In this document: positions 8,664 through 17,370 of the stretch, in pieces
How the letters are laid out: the number at the start of each line of letters is the position of its first letter
Position numbering within the stretch: position 1 is the first letter of the stretch
NCBI GenBank assembly: GCA_947179245.1
Contig: CAMXBD010000014.1
Coordinates: 1-38,209, forward strand
DNA length: 38,209 nt
Source of the DNA: an uncultured Lachnospiraceae bacterium
GTDB taxonomy: Bacteria; Bacillota; Clostridia; Lachnospirales; Lachnospiraceae
Direction of reading: 5' to 3'
Made by a program: the position numbers and the translations under genes
Notes under the pieces: generated by a model
Told to the model about the DNA's origin: nothing
Database searches by the model: none
Seen by the model: the letters and a program-made list of their open reading frames with translations, nothing else

Positions 8664-10255
8664 GGCATTTCTCCATTCTGTTCCATATAGTTTTCTCTCT
8701 GCTGCAACAGTATCACATCACTGATCCGGTCTATAATATCCGTCGCTGTCATGGATGCTTCCGACTCCTTCCCGGCTGCCAGATCACCTGCGATTCCGTG
8801 AAGGTATACTCCCGCCACCGCCGCGTCTGCTCCCGGCATTTTCTGTGCCAAAAGCCCCACTAAAACACCTGCCAGCACATCGCCCGATCCAGCCGTCGCC
8901 ATCCCCGCATTGCCCGTCGTATTCAGATATCCCTGCTGTCCGCCATACCATACTACTACACTGCGTGCATCTTTACATGCAACGATACAGTGAAGGCTGT
9001 CGCTAAGCCGCCGCGGATAATCCGTCATTCCATTTTTAACCTGTTCTATACTACATCCGTATAACCTTGCAAACTCACCCAAATGAGGTGTAAGGATAAT
9101 AATTCTGTCCTGATCTTTTCTGTCTGCCATAGACTTCTGTAACTCTTTATCCTGTGCCAGAAGATTCAGCCCATCCGCATCTATCACAAGTGGCAGACTA
9201 CATTCCTCTATGCATAATCTCAGCATTTCATGCGCCCACTTTCCTGTGCCGATACCCGGACCGATCAAAATGCTGTCCGCCCATTTAAATGCTTCTTCAA
9301 GTTCACAAATGATCGTTTGTTTTTGTTCCATATCATACGTATCATTTTCATGCGACACATTCCTCGTATAAGTAACAAGCATTGCTTCCGGCACAAACTG
9401 TAGCAGACTCTCTTTATTCTCCACAGCCGTAACTACCTTGACCATTCCCGCACCGATACGGAATGCACTCTTAGCCGCCATCATAGCCGCTCCTGCAATC
9501 CGGTCGTTTCCTGCAATCAACAATGCTTTGCCAAAAGTCCCCTTATTCCCATCCGGTCTGCGCGGCGGCAGCAGACTGCTGTCCCGTCCGATATGTGTAT
9601 ACCAGTATGGCTCTGTCCCAAGGAAACTACGTTCATCTATCCCCATCCGTCCGCAGACCAGCATCCCCGTATATATCGTTCCCGGATATAGCATATGTCC
9701 CAGCTTGCGAAAACCATATGTCACTGTCAAATCTGCCCTCACAGCCTCGCCCATAACTTCACCAGTATCTGCCCGGATACCTGACGGAATATCCACGCTG
9801 CACACACGTGCTCCACTATGGTTAATCCACTGTATAGCATCCCGGCAAATACCTTCTACAGGTCTGGATAAGCCGATCCCCAAAACGGCATCTATCACTA
9901 TATCATATTCACCATTCTGCATTGTGCTAAAAACCTGTGCCTGATATTCCTGAAGAATCTCAATCTGTCTTGTCGTCTCTTCGGTACATTTATCCTTATT
10001 ACCGATCAGTACAAAGGTGACATCGTACCCCTCTAACATCATAAGCCTTCCGATTGCCAGACCGTCACCACCATTATTACCACATCCTGCCGCGATAAGA
10101 ACCCTGCAGGGGCTTTTTCCAAAAAAACGATGTATTTCTTCCACTGTCACTAAAGCTGCGCGTTCCATGAGTATCAGCGACGGCATACGGTATTTCTCTA
10201 TTGTGTTAGTGTCATATCGCTTCATTTCAGAAGCTGTCACAAGATATTGTTTCAT
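8660..10255 (-). CDS. nnr: Bifunctional NAD(P)HX epimerase / ADP-dependent NAD(P)HX dehydratase
   Basis: This 531-residue fusion repairs hydrated NADH and NADPH. The N-terminal YjeF_N epimerase domain (about residues 1-215) shows AAGCGNNGGDGLAIGRLM and VLGIGLSRPVEG with SVDIPSG. The C-terminal ribokinase-like dehydratase domain (about 225-520) shows GKALLIAGN, ILIGPGIGTG, VIDADGLNLL, LTPHLGEFARL and the nucleotide-binding TAGSGDVLAGVLVGLL. The ATG at 10255 follows GGAGGG by seven bases; the frame upstream to 10276 runs through that SD, so it is not used. It overlaps alr by four bases. Confidence 0.94.
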   Translation of the reverse strand: MKQYLVTASEMKRYDTNTIEKYRMPSLILMERAALVTVEEIHRFFGKSPCRVLIAAGCGNNGGDGLAIGRLMMLEGYDVTFVLIGNKDKCTEETTRQIEILQEYQAQVFSTMQNGEYDIVIDAVLGIGLSRPVEGICRDAIQWINHSGARVCSVDIPSGIRADTGEVMGEAVRADLTVTYGFRKLGHMLYPGTIYTGMLVCGRMGIDERSFLGTEPYWYTHIGRDSSLLPPRRPDGNKGTFGKALLIAGNDRIAGAAMMAAKSAFRIGAGMVKVVTAVENKESLLQFVPEAMLVTYTRNVSHENDTYDMEQKQTIICELEEAFKWADSILIGPGIGTGKWAHEMLRLCIEECSLPLVIDADGLNLLAQDKELQKSMADRKDQDRIIILTPHLGEFARLYGCSIEQVKNGMTDYPRRLSDSLHCIVACKDARSVVVWYGGQQGYLNTTGNAGMATAGSGDVLAGVLVGLLAQKMPGADAAVAGVYLHGIAGDLAAGKESEASMTATDIIDRISDVILLQQRENYMEQNGEMP

Positions 10256-10291
10256 AAGCAGCCCTCCATGACGCAAAGAAGCGCTAAAATC

Positions 10292-10987
10292 TCACGATTT
10301 CAACGCGTTCTCATCCTCTTCTTGCTTCTCAGTCTCCGACTCTCCATCCTGCTTGGCAGAGTCCTGATTCTTTTTATTCTTTTCCTCCGGATTATATTTC
10401 ATATCAAACAATTCAATGACATCCGCACCAAAAATATCATGCATATAGGCATATAGCTGGTTAATCATTGCCTCTTTTTCCTGTTTACGGACAACTTTCT
10501 TCTTTAATTCTCTCCTGATACTGCTGATCCAATCATTGATTTCATCCAATTCCGCAGTACTTTTCTGCAATTTACGATAGCATACTTCCATTGTAGCTAC
10601 CATCAGCCTATTGTTGACCTGATTGATTTGTCTGGGCAGTTCTATCAGCTCTTCCTCATAGGCATCTATTTTCTCATTGCATTCGTTGACATTACACCTG
10701 TGCTCCTCCATCTCCTTCTCTAATTTCTTAGAGGGCGATTTTTCTAATGCATCTGCGAGGATGACAATCTCATCCATCATTTTCTTCTTAAGTTTTTTTA
10801 TCTCTTTACACTCCTCATTAAGCTTGCTCTGACGCTTGAGAAGCTTGTTCAATTCATTCTCTGTCCGCTTGATTTCTGAAGTGTATTCTTTCTGGGTAAA
10901 AAGCTTATGCCACTTATTATCCAGTGTGAGAATCGGAATTTTTTTGCCGACTAACGCCGGCTGAAATATTTCTTCTGCCCTTGACAT
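10292..10987 (-). CDS. Coiled-coil protein of unknown function next to rex
   Basis: This 231-residue soluble protein has no known domain that I recognise. A short N-terminal part (FQPALVGKKIPILTLDNKWHK) is followed by two long Lys/Glu-rich coiled coils at about residues 35-100 and 105-175. A helical patch (YAYMHDIFGADVIELFDMKY) then precedes an acidic, Gln-rich tail. It has no signal peptide or membrane segment. The ATG is preferred over an in-frame GTG at 10999, because the AGGAAGG site overlaps that GTG. It sits 29 bases after rex and 36 before nnr, so it is probably co-transcribed with both. Confidence 0.75.
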   Translation of the reverse strand: MSRAEEIFQPALVGKKIPILTLDNKWHKLFTQKEYTSEIKRTENELNKLLKRQSKLNEECKEIKKLKKKMMDEIVILADALEKSPSKKLEKEMEEHRCNVNECNEKIDAYEEELIELPRQINQVNNRLMVATMEVCYRKLQKSTAELDEINDWISSIRRELKKKVVRKQEKEAMINQLYAYMHDIFGADVIELFDMKYNPEEKNKKNQDSAKQDGESETEKQEEDENALKS

Positions 10988-11016
10988 ATGTTTCTGCACC
11001 TTCCTGAATCCAATAC

Positions 11017-11649
11017 TTATCCCTCACGAGAAACCAGATTATATGATAATTTCATCAAACTGTCCGAAAGATGAACATTTTCCACTTGTATATCTTTCGA
11101 CACATGCAGATCTACATGTGCAAAATTCCAGATTCCTTTAATGCCGTAGGTTACAAGCTGCTCCGCCACTTCTACCGCGCTGCTCTTCGGTATGGTAAGT
11201 ACTGCGATATCAATGTCATTCTCCTTCACAAAACGCTCCATCTCCTGCATAGGCCGCACTGCAATTCCTCGAATCTGTTTTCCATGGAGTTGTGTATTAA
11301 TATCAAAGATGCCTTTGAAAATAAATCCCCGGCGTTCAAAATTCATATAGTTGACCAGCGCCTGTCCTAAATGCCCTGCACCTATGATGATCAGATGATG
11401 TTCCTTATGCAGTCCCAGTATCTTACCGATCTCATCATAGAGATACACGACATTATATCCGTATCCCTGCTGGCCAAAACCCCCGAAGTTATTTAAATCC
11501 TGCCTGATCTGCGACGCAGTCACTCTCATGATATCACTCAGTTCCTGCGATGAAACTCTCTCGATCCCCTCATCCTTCAACTCACCAAGATATCTGAAAT
11601 ATCTCGGCAAACGACTAACAACAGCCTGTGAAATCTCTTTCTCTTCCAC
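11017..11649 (-). CDS. rex: Redox-sensing transcriptional repressor Rex
   Basis: This 210-residue Rex repressor has an N-terminal winged helix (residues 1-80; RLPRYFRYL, SSQELSDIMRVTASQIRQDL, GFGQQGYGYNV) and a Rossmann domain with GAGHLGQAL that binds NADH. Rex proteins sense the NADH/NAD+ ratio and control fermentation and respiration genes. Length is typical. It starts with GTG; AGGGGGTGG is placed about seven bases upstream. It is divergent from an ABC-F gene, the same neighbour pair as ydiF/ydiH (rex) in Bacillus. No convincing TTGTTAA-type Rex operator is seen at its own promoter. Confidence 0.95.
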   Translation of the reverse strand: MEEKEISQAVVSRLPRYFRYLGELKDEGIERVSSQELSDIMRVTASQIRQDLNNFGGFGQQGYGYNVVYLYDEIGKILGLHKEHHLIIIGAGHLGQALVNYMNFERRGFIFKGIFDINTQLHGKQIRGIAVRPMQEMERFVKENDIDIAVLTIPKSSAVEVAEQLVTYGIKGIWNFAHVDLHVSKDIQVENVHLSDSLMKLSYNLVSREG

Positions 11650-11681
11650 TTTGCTGCCACCCCCTATATTATAATATTTTA

Positions 11682-11710
11682 AGTATACAACTGTGTTAAA
11701 AAACTGTCAA
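11682..11710 (-). promoter_or_regulatory. Promoter of rex and probably of the rex-to-ndoA run
   Basis: The minus strand reads TTGACA, a 17-base spacer and TATACT, about 33 bases before the rex GTG. No terminator is seen between rex and ndoA, so this may drive all five genes. Its -35 box is one arm of a palindrome whose other arm is the -35 box of the divergent ABC-F promoter. Confidence 0.8.
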
Positions 11711-11713
11711 ACA

Positions 11714-11742
11714 TTGACAGCCCTGTTTGCAAACTGTAAACT
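11714..11742 (+). promoter_or_regulatory. Promoter of the ABC-F gene, back to back with the rex promoter
   Basis: The plus strand reads TTGACA, 17 bases, TAAACT. The two -35 boxes form CTGTCAA-aca-TTGACAG at 11704-11720, so the promoters are only three bases apart at their -35 elements. A 10-bp perfect palindrome, GTTTGCAAAC (11725-11734), lies in the spacer and is a possible operator. Confidence 0.75.
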
Positions 11743-11795
11743 AATTCTGTTACCGTAATATTTAAAATATGCGTTTAAGCTAAATTATTATCTCC

Positions 11796-11827
11796 GCATC
11801 CCTGTCCTTCACCTAAGCCGGGGATGC
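11796..11827 (+). promoter_or_regulatory. Leader hairpin before the ABC-F gene
   Basis: GCATCCC at 11796 pairs with GGGATGC at 11821 (7 bp, 18-base loop). It lies in a transcribed leader of roughly 100 bases. No T tract follows. ABC-F genes are often controlled by leader attenuation, so this may be regulatory. That role is inference. Confidence 0.35.
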
Positions 11828-11849
11828 AATACGAAAGGTACTATATATT

Positions 11850-13817
11850 ATGATACTTTCTGTCAGTAATATTGATAAATCATTTAACGAAGTTCCTATA
11901 TTGAGGAATGTATCTTTTCATATTGAAGACTATGATAAAGCAGCCATTGTAGGCATCAATGGTGCCGGTAAAACTACACTGCTTCGCATTATCATGGGCG
12001 AACTGTCGGCAGATCAGGGTGTTGTAACTGTATCCCACGATAAGACAATCGGCTATTTGTCACAACATGAAGCCGTATACGGTGATAATACGATCTACAA
12101 TGAACTACTCTGCGTAAAACAGGATATTATTAATCTGGAACAAAAAATGCGCTCCGTGGAATTACAGATGAAAACTGTGTCAGATGATGCCCTGCAGCGT
12201 CTGATGGATACTTATGCCGATCTGACACATGCCTTTGAATCGGCTAACGGCTATGCTTACAAGAGTGAATTGGTCGGTGTTCTAAAGGGATTGGGCTTTA
12301 CCGAAGAAGAATTTTCACGGTCCGTCTCCACGCTTTCCGGCGGGCAAAAGACCCGTGTGGCGTTAGGTAAGCTGCTTTTATTAAAACCGGATCTGGTCAT
12401 TCTGGATGAACCTACAAACCATCTGGATATGTCTTCTATTACATGGCTGGAAACTTACCTTTTAAACTATAAAGGTGCTGTGATCATCGTATCCCATGAC
12501 CGTTATTTTCTGGACAGAATTGCCAATAAGGTCATCGAAATTGACAACACAAAGTCTACCGTTTTTACAGGTAATTATTCCGATTACGCTGCCAAAAAGG
12601 AGATTCTTAGAACAGCGGAATATAACGCCTATATGAAACAGCAACAGGAAATCAAGCATCAGGAAGAAGTAATCGAGAAACTGAAATCATTCAACAGAGA
12701 GAAATCCATTCGCCGGGCAGAAAGCCGTGAGAAAATGCTGGATAAAATCGATGTGTTGGAGAAACCAACTGAAGTGCGTGCCGATATGCACTTGAAACTG
12801 GAACCCAAATTCGCTAGTGGCAATGATGTTCTCCATGTGGAGAATCTGTCGAAGTCTTTCGGTTCTCTCACACTATTTGAGAATCTTGCCTTCGGTATCA
12901 AGAAAGGCGAGCATGTAGCAATCATCGGAGACAATGGAACCGGAAAGACAACAATCCTGAAATTAATCAATGAGCTTGTCACCCCCGATACCGGCGAGAT
13001 ACGCCTAGGCACCAATGTGGCAATCGGCTACTACGATCAGGAACACCATGTATTACACATGGACAAAACACTCTTTGAAGAGATTTCCGATGATTATCCG
13101 ACCCTCACCAACACTGAAATACGGAATACTCTCGCCGCTTTTCTTTTCACTGGTGAAGATGTATTTAAACAGATCAAAGCCCTAAGCGGCGGTGAGCGCG
13201 GACGCGTCTCTTTAGCCAAACTGATGTTATCGGAAGCCAATTTCCTGATTCTGGATGAACCTACAAACCATCTGGATATCTTGTCCAAGGAAATTCTGGA
13301 GGACGCATTGAATGCCTACACCGGTACAGTACTCTATGTGTCCCATGACCGTTACTTTATCAATAAAACTGCCAGCCGGATTCTTGATTTAAATTGTAAA
13401 GTCCTGACTAACTATCTGGGTAATTATGAATATTATTTAGAAAAAAAAGATGAACAGCTCTCATTGATTGACAACGCGCAGCAAAAATCCTCTTCTGCCG
13501 CCTCAATCGCATCCCAAAACAGCAGCTCGGAAATACCTGCTACATCTTCATCAGGCTCTTTTTCTACGGACAGCAAGCAGGACTGGCTGGCACGCAAAGA
13601 ACAGCAGGCGGCACAGCGCAAGAAGGAAAATGAACTTAAAAAATGTGAAGACCGCATTGAACATCTGGAAACACGCAATGAAGAAATCGATACCCTTATG
13701 GCATCGTCAGAAATCTGTACCGATGTGGCAAAATTACAGGAATTAAGCAAAGAAAGAGAAGCCAATGACATCGAACTGACTGACCTGTATGAAAAATGGG
13801 AACTGCTCTCCGAGTAA
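11850..13817 (+). CDS. ABC-F family ATPase (YdiF-like)
   Basis: This 655-residue soluble protein has two ABC domains and no membrane segment, the ABC-F pattern. NBD1 has Walker A GINGAGKT, signature LSGGQ and Walker B LLLKPDLVILDEP. NBD2 has GDNGTGKT, LSGGERG and NFLILDEP. A linker of about residues 235-325 carries the charged helices of the P-site tRNA interaction motif region. The C-terminal 120 residues are a Ser-rich stretch followed by a coiled coil. ABC-F proteins act on the ribosomal E site, as translation factors or antibiotic protection proteins. Position beside rex and overall form fit the housekeeping YdiF group more than a resistance gene. A weak AAAGG site precedes the ATG. Confidence 0.92.
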   Translation: MILSVSNIDKSFNEVPILRNVSFHIEDYDKAAIVGINGAGKTTLLRIIMGELSADQGVVTVSHDKTIGYLSQHEAVYGDNTIYNELLCVKQDIINLEQKMRSVELQMKTVSDDALQRLMDTYADLTHAFESANGYAYKSELVGVLKGLGFTEEEFSRSVSTLSGGQKTRVALGKLLLLKPDLVILDEPTNHLDMSSITWLETYLLNYKGAVIIVSHDRYFLDRIANKVIEIDNTKSTVFTGNYSDYAAKKEILRTAEYNAYMKQQQEIKHQEEVIEKLKSFNREKSIRRAESREKMLDKIDVLEKPTEVRADMHLKLEPKFASGNDVLHVENLSKSFGSLTLFENLAFGIKKGEHVAIIGDNGTGKTTILKLINELVTPDTGEIRLGTNVAIGYYDQEHHVLHMDKTLFEEISDDYPTLTNTEIRNTLAAFLFTGEDVFKQIKALSGGERGRVSLAKLMLSEANFLILDEPTNHLDILSKEILEDALNAYTGTVLYVSHDRYFINKTASRILDLNCKVLTNYLGNYEYYLEKKDEQLSLIDNAQQKSSSAASIASQNSSSEIPATSSSGSFSTDSKQDWLARKEQQAAQRKKENELKKCEDRIEHLETRNEEIDTLMASSEICTDVAKLQELSKEREANDIELTDLYEKWELLSE

Positions 13818-13830
13818 GCGCAGTTCCCAT
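13792..13830. terminator. Bidirectional terminator between the ABC-F gene and icd
   Basis: A perfect 11-bp stem, ATGGGAACTGC with GCAGTTCCCAT, has a 13-base loop. It spans the last codons and stop of the ABC-F gene. On the minus strand it is followed by TTTT, so it ends the citrate operon coming from the right. On the plus strand the following bases are only weakly T-rich. Confidence 0.75.
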
Positions 13831-13837
13831 ATATTTC

Positions 13838-13873
13838 GAGATTTCGAAGCAAATCTCGCAAGCGAACTTGTTC
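13838..13873. repeat. Dispersed 36-base intergenic repeat, copy 1
   Basis: This holds a perfect 8-bp inverted repeat, CGAGATTT-cgaagc-AAATCTCG (13837-13858). It aligns without gaps to 33388-33423, with 28 of 36 identical bases, including a shared 12-base core CGAAGCAAATCT. It lies between the terminator and the end of icd. It is probably a small non-autonomous repeat; its kind is not known to me. Confidence 0.5.
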
Positions 13874-13879
13874 TCTTTC

Positions 13880-15085
13880 CTACATTGCGTCAAAAGTCGC
13901 TCTGATCGCTTTAATAAACTCTTCACAGTCTAATACGGTCACATTCTGTATAGAGGTGATCAGTGACAATCCTTTTGTCATCTTTCCTTCTTCTATTGTC
14001 TGAATCACAGCCTTTTCCAACTTATCTGCAAAATGCATCAACTCCTGAATACCATCCAGTTCACCACGCTTTCTAAGCGCTCCCGTCCATGCAAAAATTG
14101 TTGCAACAGAGTTGGTGGTCGTCTTCTCTCCTTTTAAATACTGATAGTAATGTCTCTGCACGGTTCCGTGTGCCGCCTCATACTCATAAGCTCCGCTTGG
14201 CGATACCAGTACGGAAGTCATCATGGCAAGATCACCAAACGCCGAAGATACCATATCGCTCATCACATCACCGTCATAGTTCTTACATGCCCAGATAAAG
14301 CCGCCCTTATCCCTCATGACACGCGCAACTGCATCATCAATCAATGTATAAAAATACTCGATACCTGCCGCCTCAAACTTCTCCTTATACTCCTCGTCAA
14401 AAATCTCTTGAAAAATATCTTTGAAATTATGATCATACTTCTTTGAGATTGTGTCTTTCGTTGCAAACCACAAATCCTGCTTCGTATCTAATGCATAATT
14501 AAAGCATGTTTTTGCAAAGCTTCTGATAGACTCGTCCGTATTATGAATACCCTGAATAATACCAGAGCCTGTAAAATCATGTATTGTCTCGCGAATCTGT
14601 GTACCATCTTCTCCTGTAAACACGAGTTCAGCCTTGCCGGGACCGGGTACTTTGATTTCCGTATTCTTGTAGACGTCGCCGTAAGCATGACGCGCCAAAG
14701 TAATCGGCTTTTCCCAGTTTCTGACATAAGGTTCGATTCCCTTCACAATAATAGGTGCACGGAACACGGTTCCGTCCAGTGCCGCACGAATCGTCCCATT
14801 AGGGCTTTTCCACATCTCTTTCAGATTATACTCTGTCATTCTGGCGGCATTGGGCGTAATCGTCGCACACTTGACTGCTACCCCGTATTTCTTCGTCGCC
14901 TCCGCAGAGTCTATCGTAACCTGATCATCCGTTTCGTTGCGGTGTTCCAGACCAAGATCATAATACTCTGTCTTAAGGTCGATATATGGCAATAACAGCT
15001 CATCCTTGACCATTCTCCAGATAATTCTCGTCATCTCATCTCCGTCCATCTCCACCAGCGGTGTTGTCATCTTAATTTTTTCCAT
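13880..15085 (-). CDS. icd: NADP-dependent isocitrate dehydrogenase, homodimeric type
   Basis: This 401-residue enzyme belongs to the eukaryote-like type II NADP-ICDH group. It converts isocitrate to 2-oxoglutarate and CO2 in the cytoplasm and yields NADPH. Seen: [13 protein letters not shown] at the start, the substrate loop [19 protein letters not shown], the metal-binding [13 protein letters not shown] and NYDGDVMSD, and the coenzyme region [10 protein letters not shown] with GEKTTTNS. It is the last gene of the citrate-synthase-like, gntR, icd run, 20 bases after gntR. The context points to making 2-oxoglutarate for glutamate rather than a full TCA cycle. No aconitase gene is in the window. 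Confidence 0.95.
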   Translation of the reverse strand: MEKIKMTTPLVEMDGDEMTRIIWRMVKDELLLPYIDLKTEYYDLGLEHRNETDDQVTIDSAEATKKYGVAVKCATITPNAARMTEYNLKEMWKSPNGTIRAALDGTVFRAPIIVKGIEPYVRNWEKPITLARHAYGDVYKNTEIKVPGPGKAELVFTGEDGTQIRETIHDFTGSGIIQGIHNTDESIRSFAKTCFNYALDTKQDLWFATKDTISKKYDHNFKDIFQEIFDEEYKEKFEAAGIEYFYTLIDDAVARVMRDKGGFIWACKNYDGDVMSDMVSSAFGDLAMMTSVLVSPSGAYEYEAAHGTVQRHYYQYLKGEKTTTNSVATIFAWTGALRKRGELDGIQELMHFADKLEKAVIQTIEEGKMTKGLSLITSIQNVTVLDCEEFIKAIRATFDAM

Positions 15086-15105
15086 CGTTATTTACCGTCC
15101 TTTCT

Positions 15106-15801
15106 TTATTTAGCCTCTTCCCCGTAAATCTCAGTCAACCCATTTTTCACCATATTATCGTAAGCATTTAACATATGCTTATTCGCAAGCTGCTCTGCCC
15201 TGTCAGCGTCCCCGGCTTTGATTGCTTCCATAATCTGTCTATGTTCGTCATTGGATGCACGCCCTCTCGTATTTGTGGCAAGCGTCTTCTGTCTGACACG
15301 CAGTACATACTGATGATAGTCCTTAAGTGTATGTTCCAACATCTTAGAATCACATGCTTCATAGAGAATGTCATGAAACCGGTTATCCAATTCCGCCATC
15401 TGGTCCATGTGTCCTTTAGAGGCATGGAACTCTGCCAGATAAATATTCTCCTCCATCTCTTCCATCTGTTCTTTGGTAATTTTCTCAGTGGCAAGCCTTG
15501 CACATAATCCTTCCAGAAGGGAGCGGATCATATAGATATCCTTCACATCCTTTGCCGTGATACCTGTAACATATGCCCCCTTATTGGGAACAATCTGTAT
15601 AAGCCCTTCAAGTTCCAACTGTCTGAAAGCCTCTCTGACCGGCGTGCGGCTCACACCCAGTTCCTCACCGATTGCTACCTCTTTCAGCTCTTCATGCTCC
15701 TTGTACTTTCCGCTCAAAATATCTTCCCGCAATTTCTGGAACACTCTGCCCCGCAGAGAATATTTGTCATTCACTTCATTTTTTAAATCATAATTAGCCA
15801 T
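15106..15801 (-). CDS. GntR family regulator, FadR/FCD subfamily
   Basis: This 231-residue regulator has a winged helix (about residues 15-80; LREDILSGKYKEHEELKE, GVSRTPVREAFRQLELEGL, PNKGAYV) and a C-terminal helical FCD domain (about 85-220). The FCD domain has possible metal ligands in ELDNRFHDILYEA and in DEHRQIMEAI. FCD regulators bind small organic acids, often citrate- or lactate-like, and palindromic sites with a central GTATAC-type core. Such a palindrome overlaps the -10 box of this operon's promoter, so it is very likely an autoregulator of citrate and 2-oxoglutarate synthesis. The ligand is not known. Confidence 0.88.
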   Translation of the reverse strand: MANYDLKNEVNDKYSLRGRVFQKLREDILSGKYKEHEELKEVAIGEELGVSRTPVREAFRQLELEGLIQIVPNKGAYVTGITAKDVKDIYMIRSLLEGLCARLATEKITKEQMEEMEENIYLAEFHASKGHMDQMAELDNRFHDILYEACDSKMLEHTLKDYHQYVLRVRQKTLATNTRGRASNDEHRQIMEAIKAGDADRAEQLANKHMLNAYDNMVKNGLTEIYGEEAK

Positions 15802-15842
15802 TTCTTTCTATCTATGCTCCTTTTCCTCTATGGCATTCATTT

Positions 15843-17261
15843 TTAAACAATCCCCGGCGTCGCAATTCCTAACTCTCCACAGGTCTTCTCAATCTGCGCA
15901 ACCAGCTCTTCATCTGTCAGAACTGTCACACGTCCCGACACATACTCCTCATCCACCCAGACCTTCAATGATCTGACCAAATCACAGTTCTTGTCCAGCT
16001 GATCCTCCTCTTTCAGGCGATAATAAGTATTAATCCAGTGTGCTATTCCCGCAAGCCCCGAAGTGTTGGATACCGCACAAAGAACCGGTCTGTTTAAGAA
16101 TTTCTCTGTATCAAAAATATTGTATATCTCCTCATTTTTAAGAAGTCCATCCGCATGAATGCCCGCTCTTGTCACATTGAAGTTTTTTCCAACAAAAGGC
16201 GTTCGCGGGGGAATCTGATATCCGATCTCCTGCTCATAATACTCTGCCAGTTCTGTGATGACCGTGGTATCCATTCCGTTCAATTCGCCACGAAGCTGTG
16301 CATATTCAAATACCATTGCCTCAAGCGGCGTATTACCGGTCCTCTCCCCGATACCAAATAGTGAGGTGTTGACTCCCGAACAACCATATAACCATGCAGT
16401 TGTAGAATTTGATACTGCCTTATAAAAATCATTATGCCCATGCCACTCAATCAGTTCATGGGGTACACCGGCGTGGGTATATAATGCGTAGATAATACCC
16501 TGTACGCTTCTCGGAATAACAGCGCCGGGAAAATTAACCCCATATCCCATTGTATCACAAGCGCGCACCTTAATCGGAATCTTATATTCCTCCATAAGTT
16601 TCATAAGCTCCATGCAAAAAGGAACTACATAGCCGTAAATATCAGCTCTTGTAATATCTTCCAAATGGCATCTCGGACTGATTCCTTCTTCCAGACATTC
16701 ACGAATAACGCTCAGATAATGATCCATGGCTTGTCTTCTTGTCATTTTTAATTTCAGGAAAATATGATAATCCGAACAGCTCACCAATATTCCTGTCTCT
16801 TTCATGCCTATTTCCTTGACAAGTTTAAAGTCATCCTTACTGGCACGAATCCAGCTTGTGACCTCAGGGTACTGATATCCCCGCTCCATACATTTATACA
16901 CCGCATCACGATCCTTTTTGCTGTAAAGGAAAAATTCGCTGGCGCGGATCATTCCGTTCGATCCTCCCAGCTTATGCAGATAATCATAAATCGTAACAAT
17001 CTGCTCCGTGGTGTAAGGCGCTCTGGACTGCTGTCCGTCTCTAAATGTCGTATCAGTAATCCAGATATCTTTCGGCATGTTATGCGGTACCGTCCTGTCA
17101 TTAAACGGAATCTTGGGTATCTCAGAATACGGAAACATATTTCTGAACACATTCGGTTTCTTGACATCGTCCAAAATATACATATGCTCTTCTATTTCCA
17201 GAAGATTATTGTGATCATTCATGGTCACCGGACGATTTGTAAAAGTTCTCTCATCATACAT
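15843..17261 (-). CDS. Re-type citrate synthase / 2-isopropylmalate synthase-like enzyme
   Basis: This DRE-TIM metallolyase is about 472 residues long. The catalytic DTTFRDGQQS is at about residue 70, the metal-binding HGHNDFYKAV follows, and the GIGERTGNTPLEAM loop is present. It lacks the LeuA-type long C-terminal allosteric region and resembles the clostridial group shown in Clostridium kluyveri to be Re-citrate synthase. Being co-transcribed with isocitrate dehydrogenase and apart from leu genes supports citrate synthesis from acetyl-CoA and oxaloacetate. Homocitrate or isopropylmalate synthase cannot be ruled out by eye. Start choice is open: ATG 17261 has GGAAAGG 11 bases upstream, ATG 17270 has it too close, and a TTG at 17300 has no SD. 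Confidence 0.8.
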   Translation of the reverse strand: MYDERTFTNRPVTMNDHNNLLEIEEHMYILDDVKKPNVFRNMFPYSEIPKIPFNDRTVPHNMPKDIWITDTTFRDGQQSRAPYTTEQIVTIYDYLHKLGGSNGMIRASEFFLYSKKDRDAVYKCMERGYQYPEVTSWIRASKDDFKLVKEIGMKETGILVSCSDYHIFLKLKMTRRQAMDHYLSVIRECLEEGISPRCHLEDITRADIYGYVVPFCMELMKLMEEYKIPIKVRACDTMGYGVNFPGAVIPRSVQGIIYALYTHAGVPHELIEWHGHNDFYKAVSNSTTAWLYGCSGVNTSLFGIGERTGNTPLEAMVFEYAQLRGELNGMDTTVITELAEYYEQEIGYQIPPRTPFVGKNFNVTRAGIHADGLLKNEEIYNIFDTEKFLNRPVLCAVSNTSGLAGIAHWINTYYRLKEEDQLDKNCDLVRSLKVWVDEEYVSGRVTVLTDEELVAQIEKTCGELGIATPGIV

Positions 17262-17336
17262 AGCTGTCATGACCTTTCCGCGTCTATCCGTTACGATCAA
17301 TATGTCGTTATCTATTGTCGCATAGATGTACGTTCC

Positions 17337-17358
17337 GTATAATTGTATACAATCATAC
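17337..17358. promoter_or_regulatory. Palindromic operator, probable GntR/FCD site
   Basis: A perfect 12-bp palindrome, ATTGTATACAAT (17342-17353), is extended to 22 bp with one mismatched pair. It covers the -10 box of the operon promoter. Its form (central GTATAC) fits FadR-subfamily operators, and the second gene of the operon codes for such a regulator. Binding is predicted, not shown. Confidence 0.65.
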
Positions 17359-17370
17359 CATTCCTGTCAA
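17342..17370 (-). promoter_or_regulatory. Promoter of the citrate synthase-gntR-icd operon
   Basis: The minus strand reads TTGACA, 17 bases, TACAAT. The -35 box overlaps the stop codon of the upstream subtilase gene, so there is no separate intergenic terminator for that gene. Confidence 0.8.

Noticed and set aside
11680..11740. A classical Rex operator at the rex promoter
   Set aside because: The TGTTAAAAAAC stretch matches only half of the TTGTTAA-N4-TTAACAA pattern.
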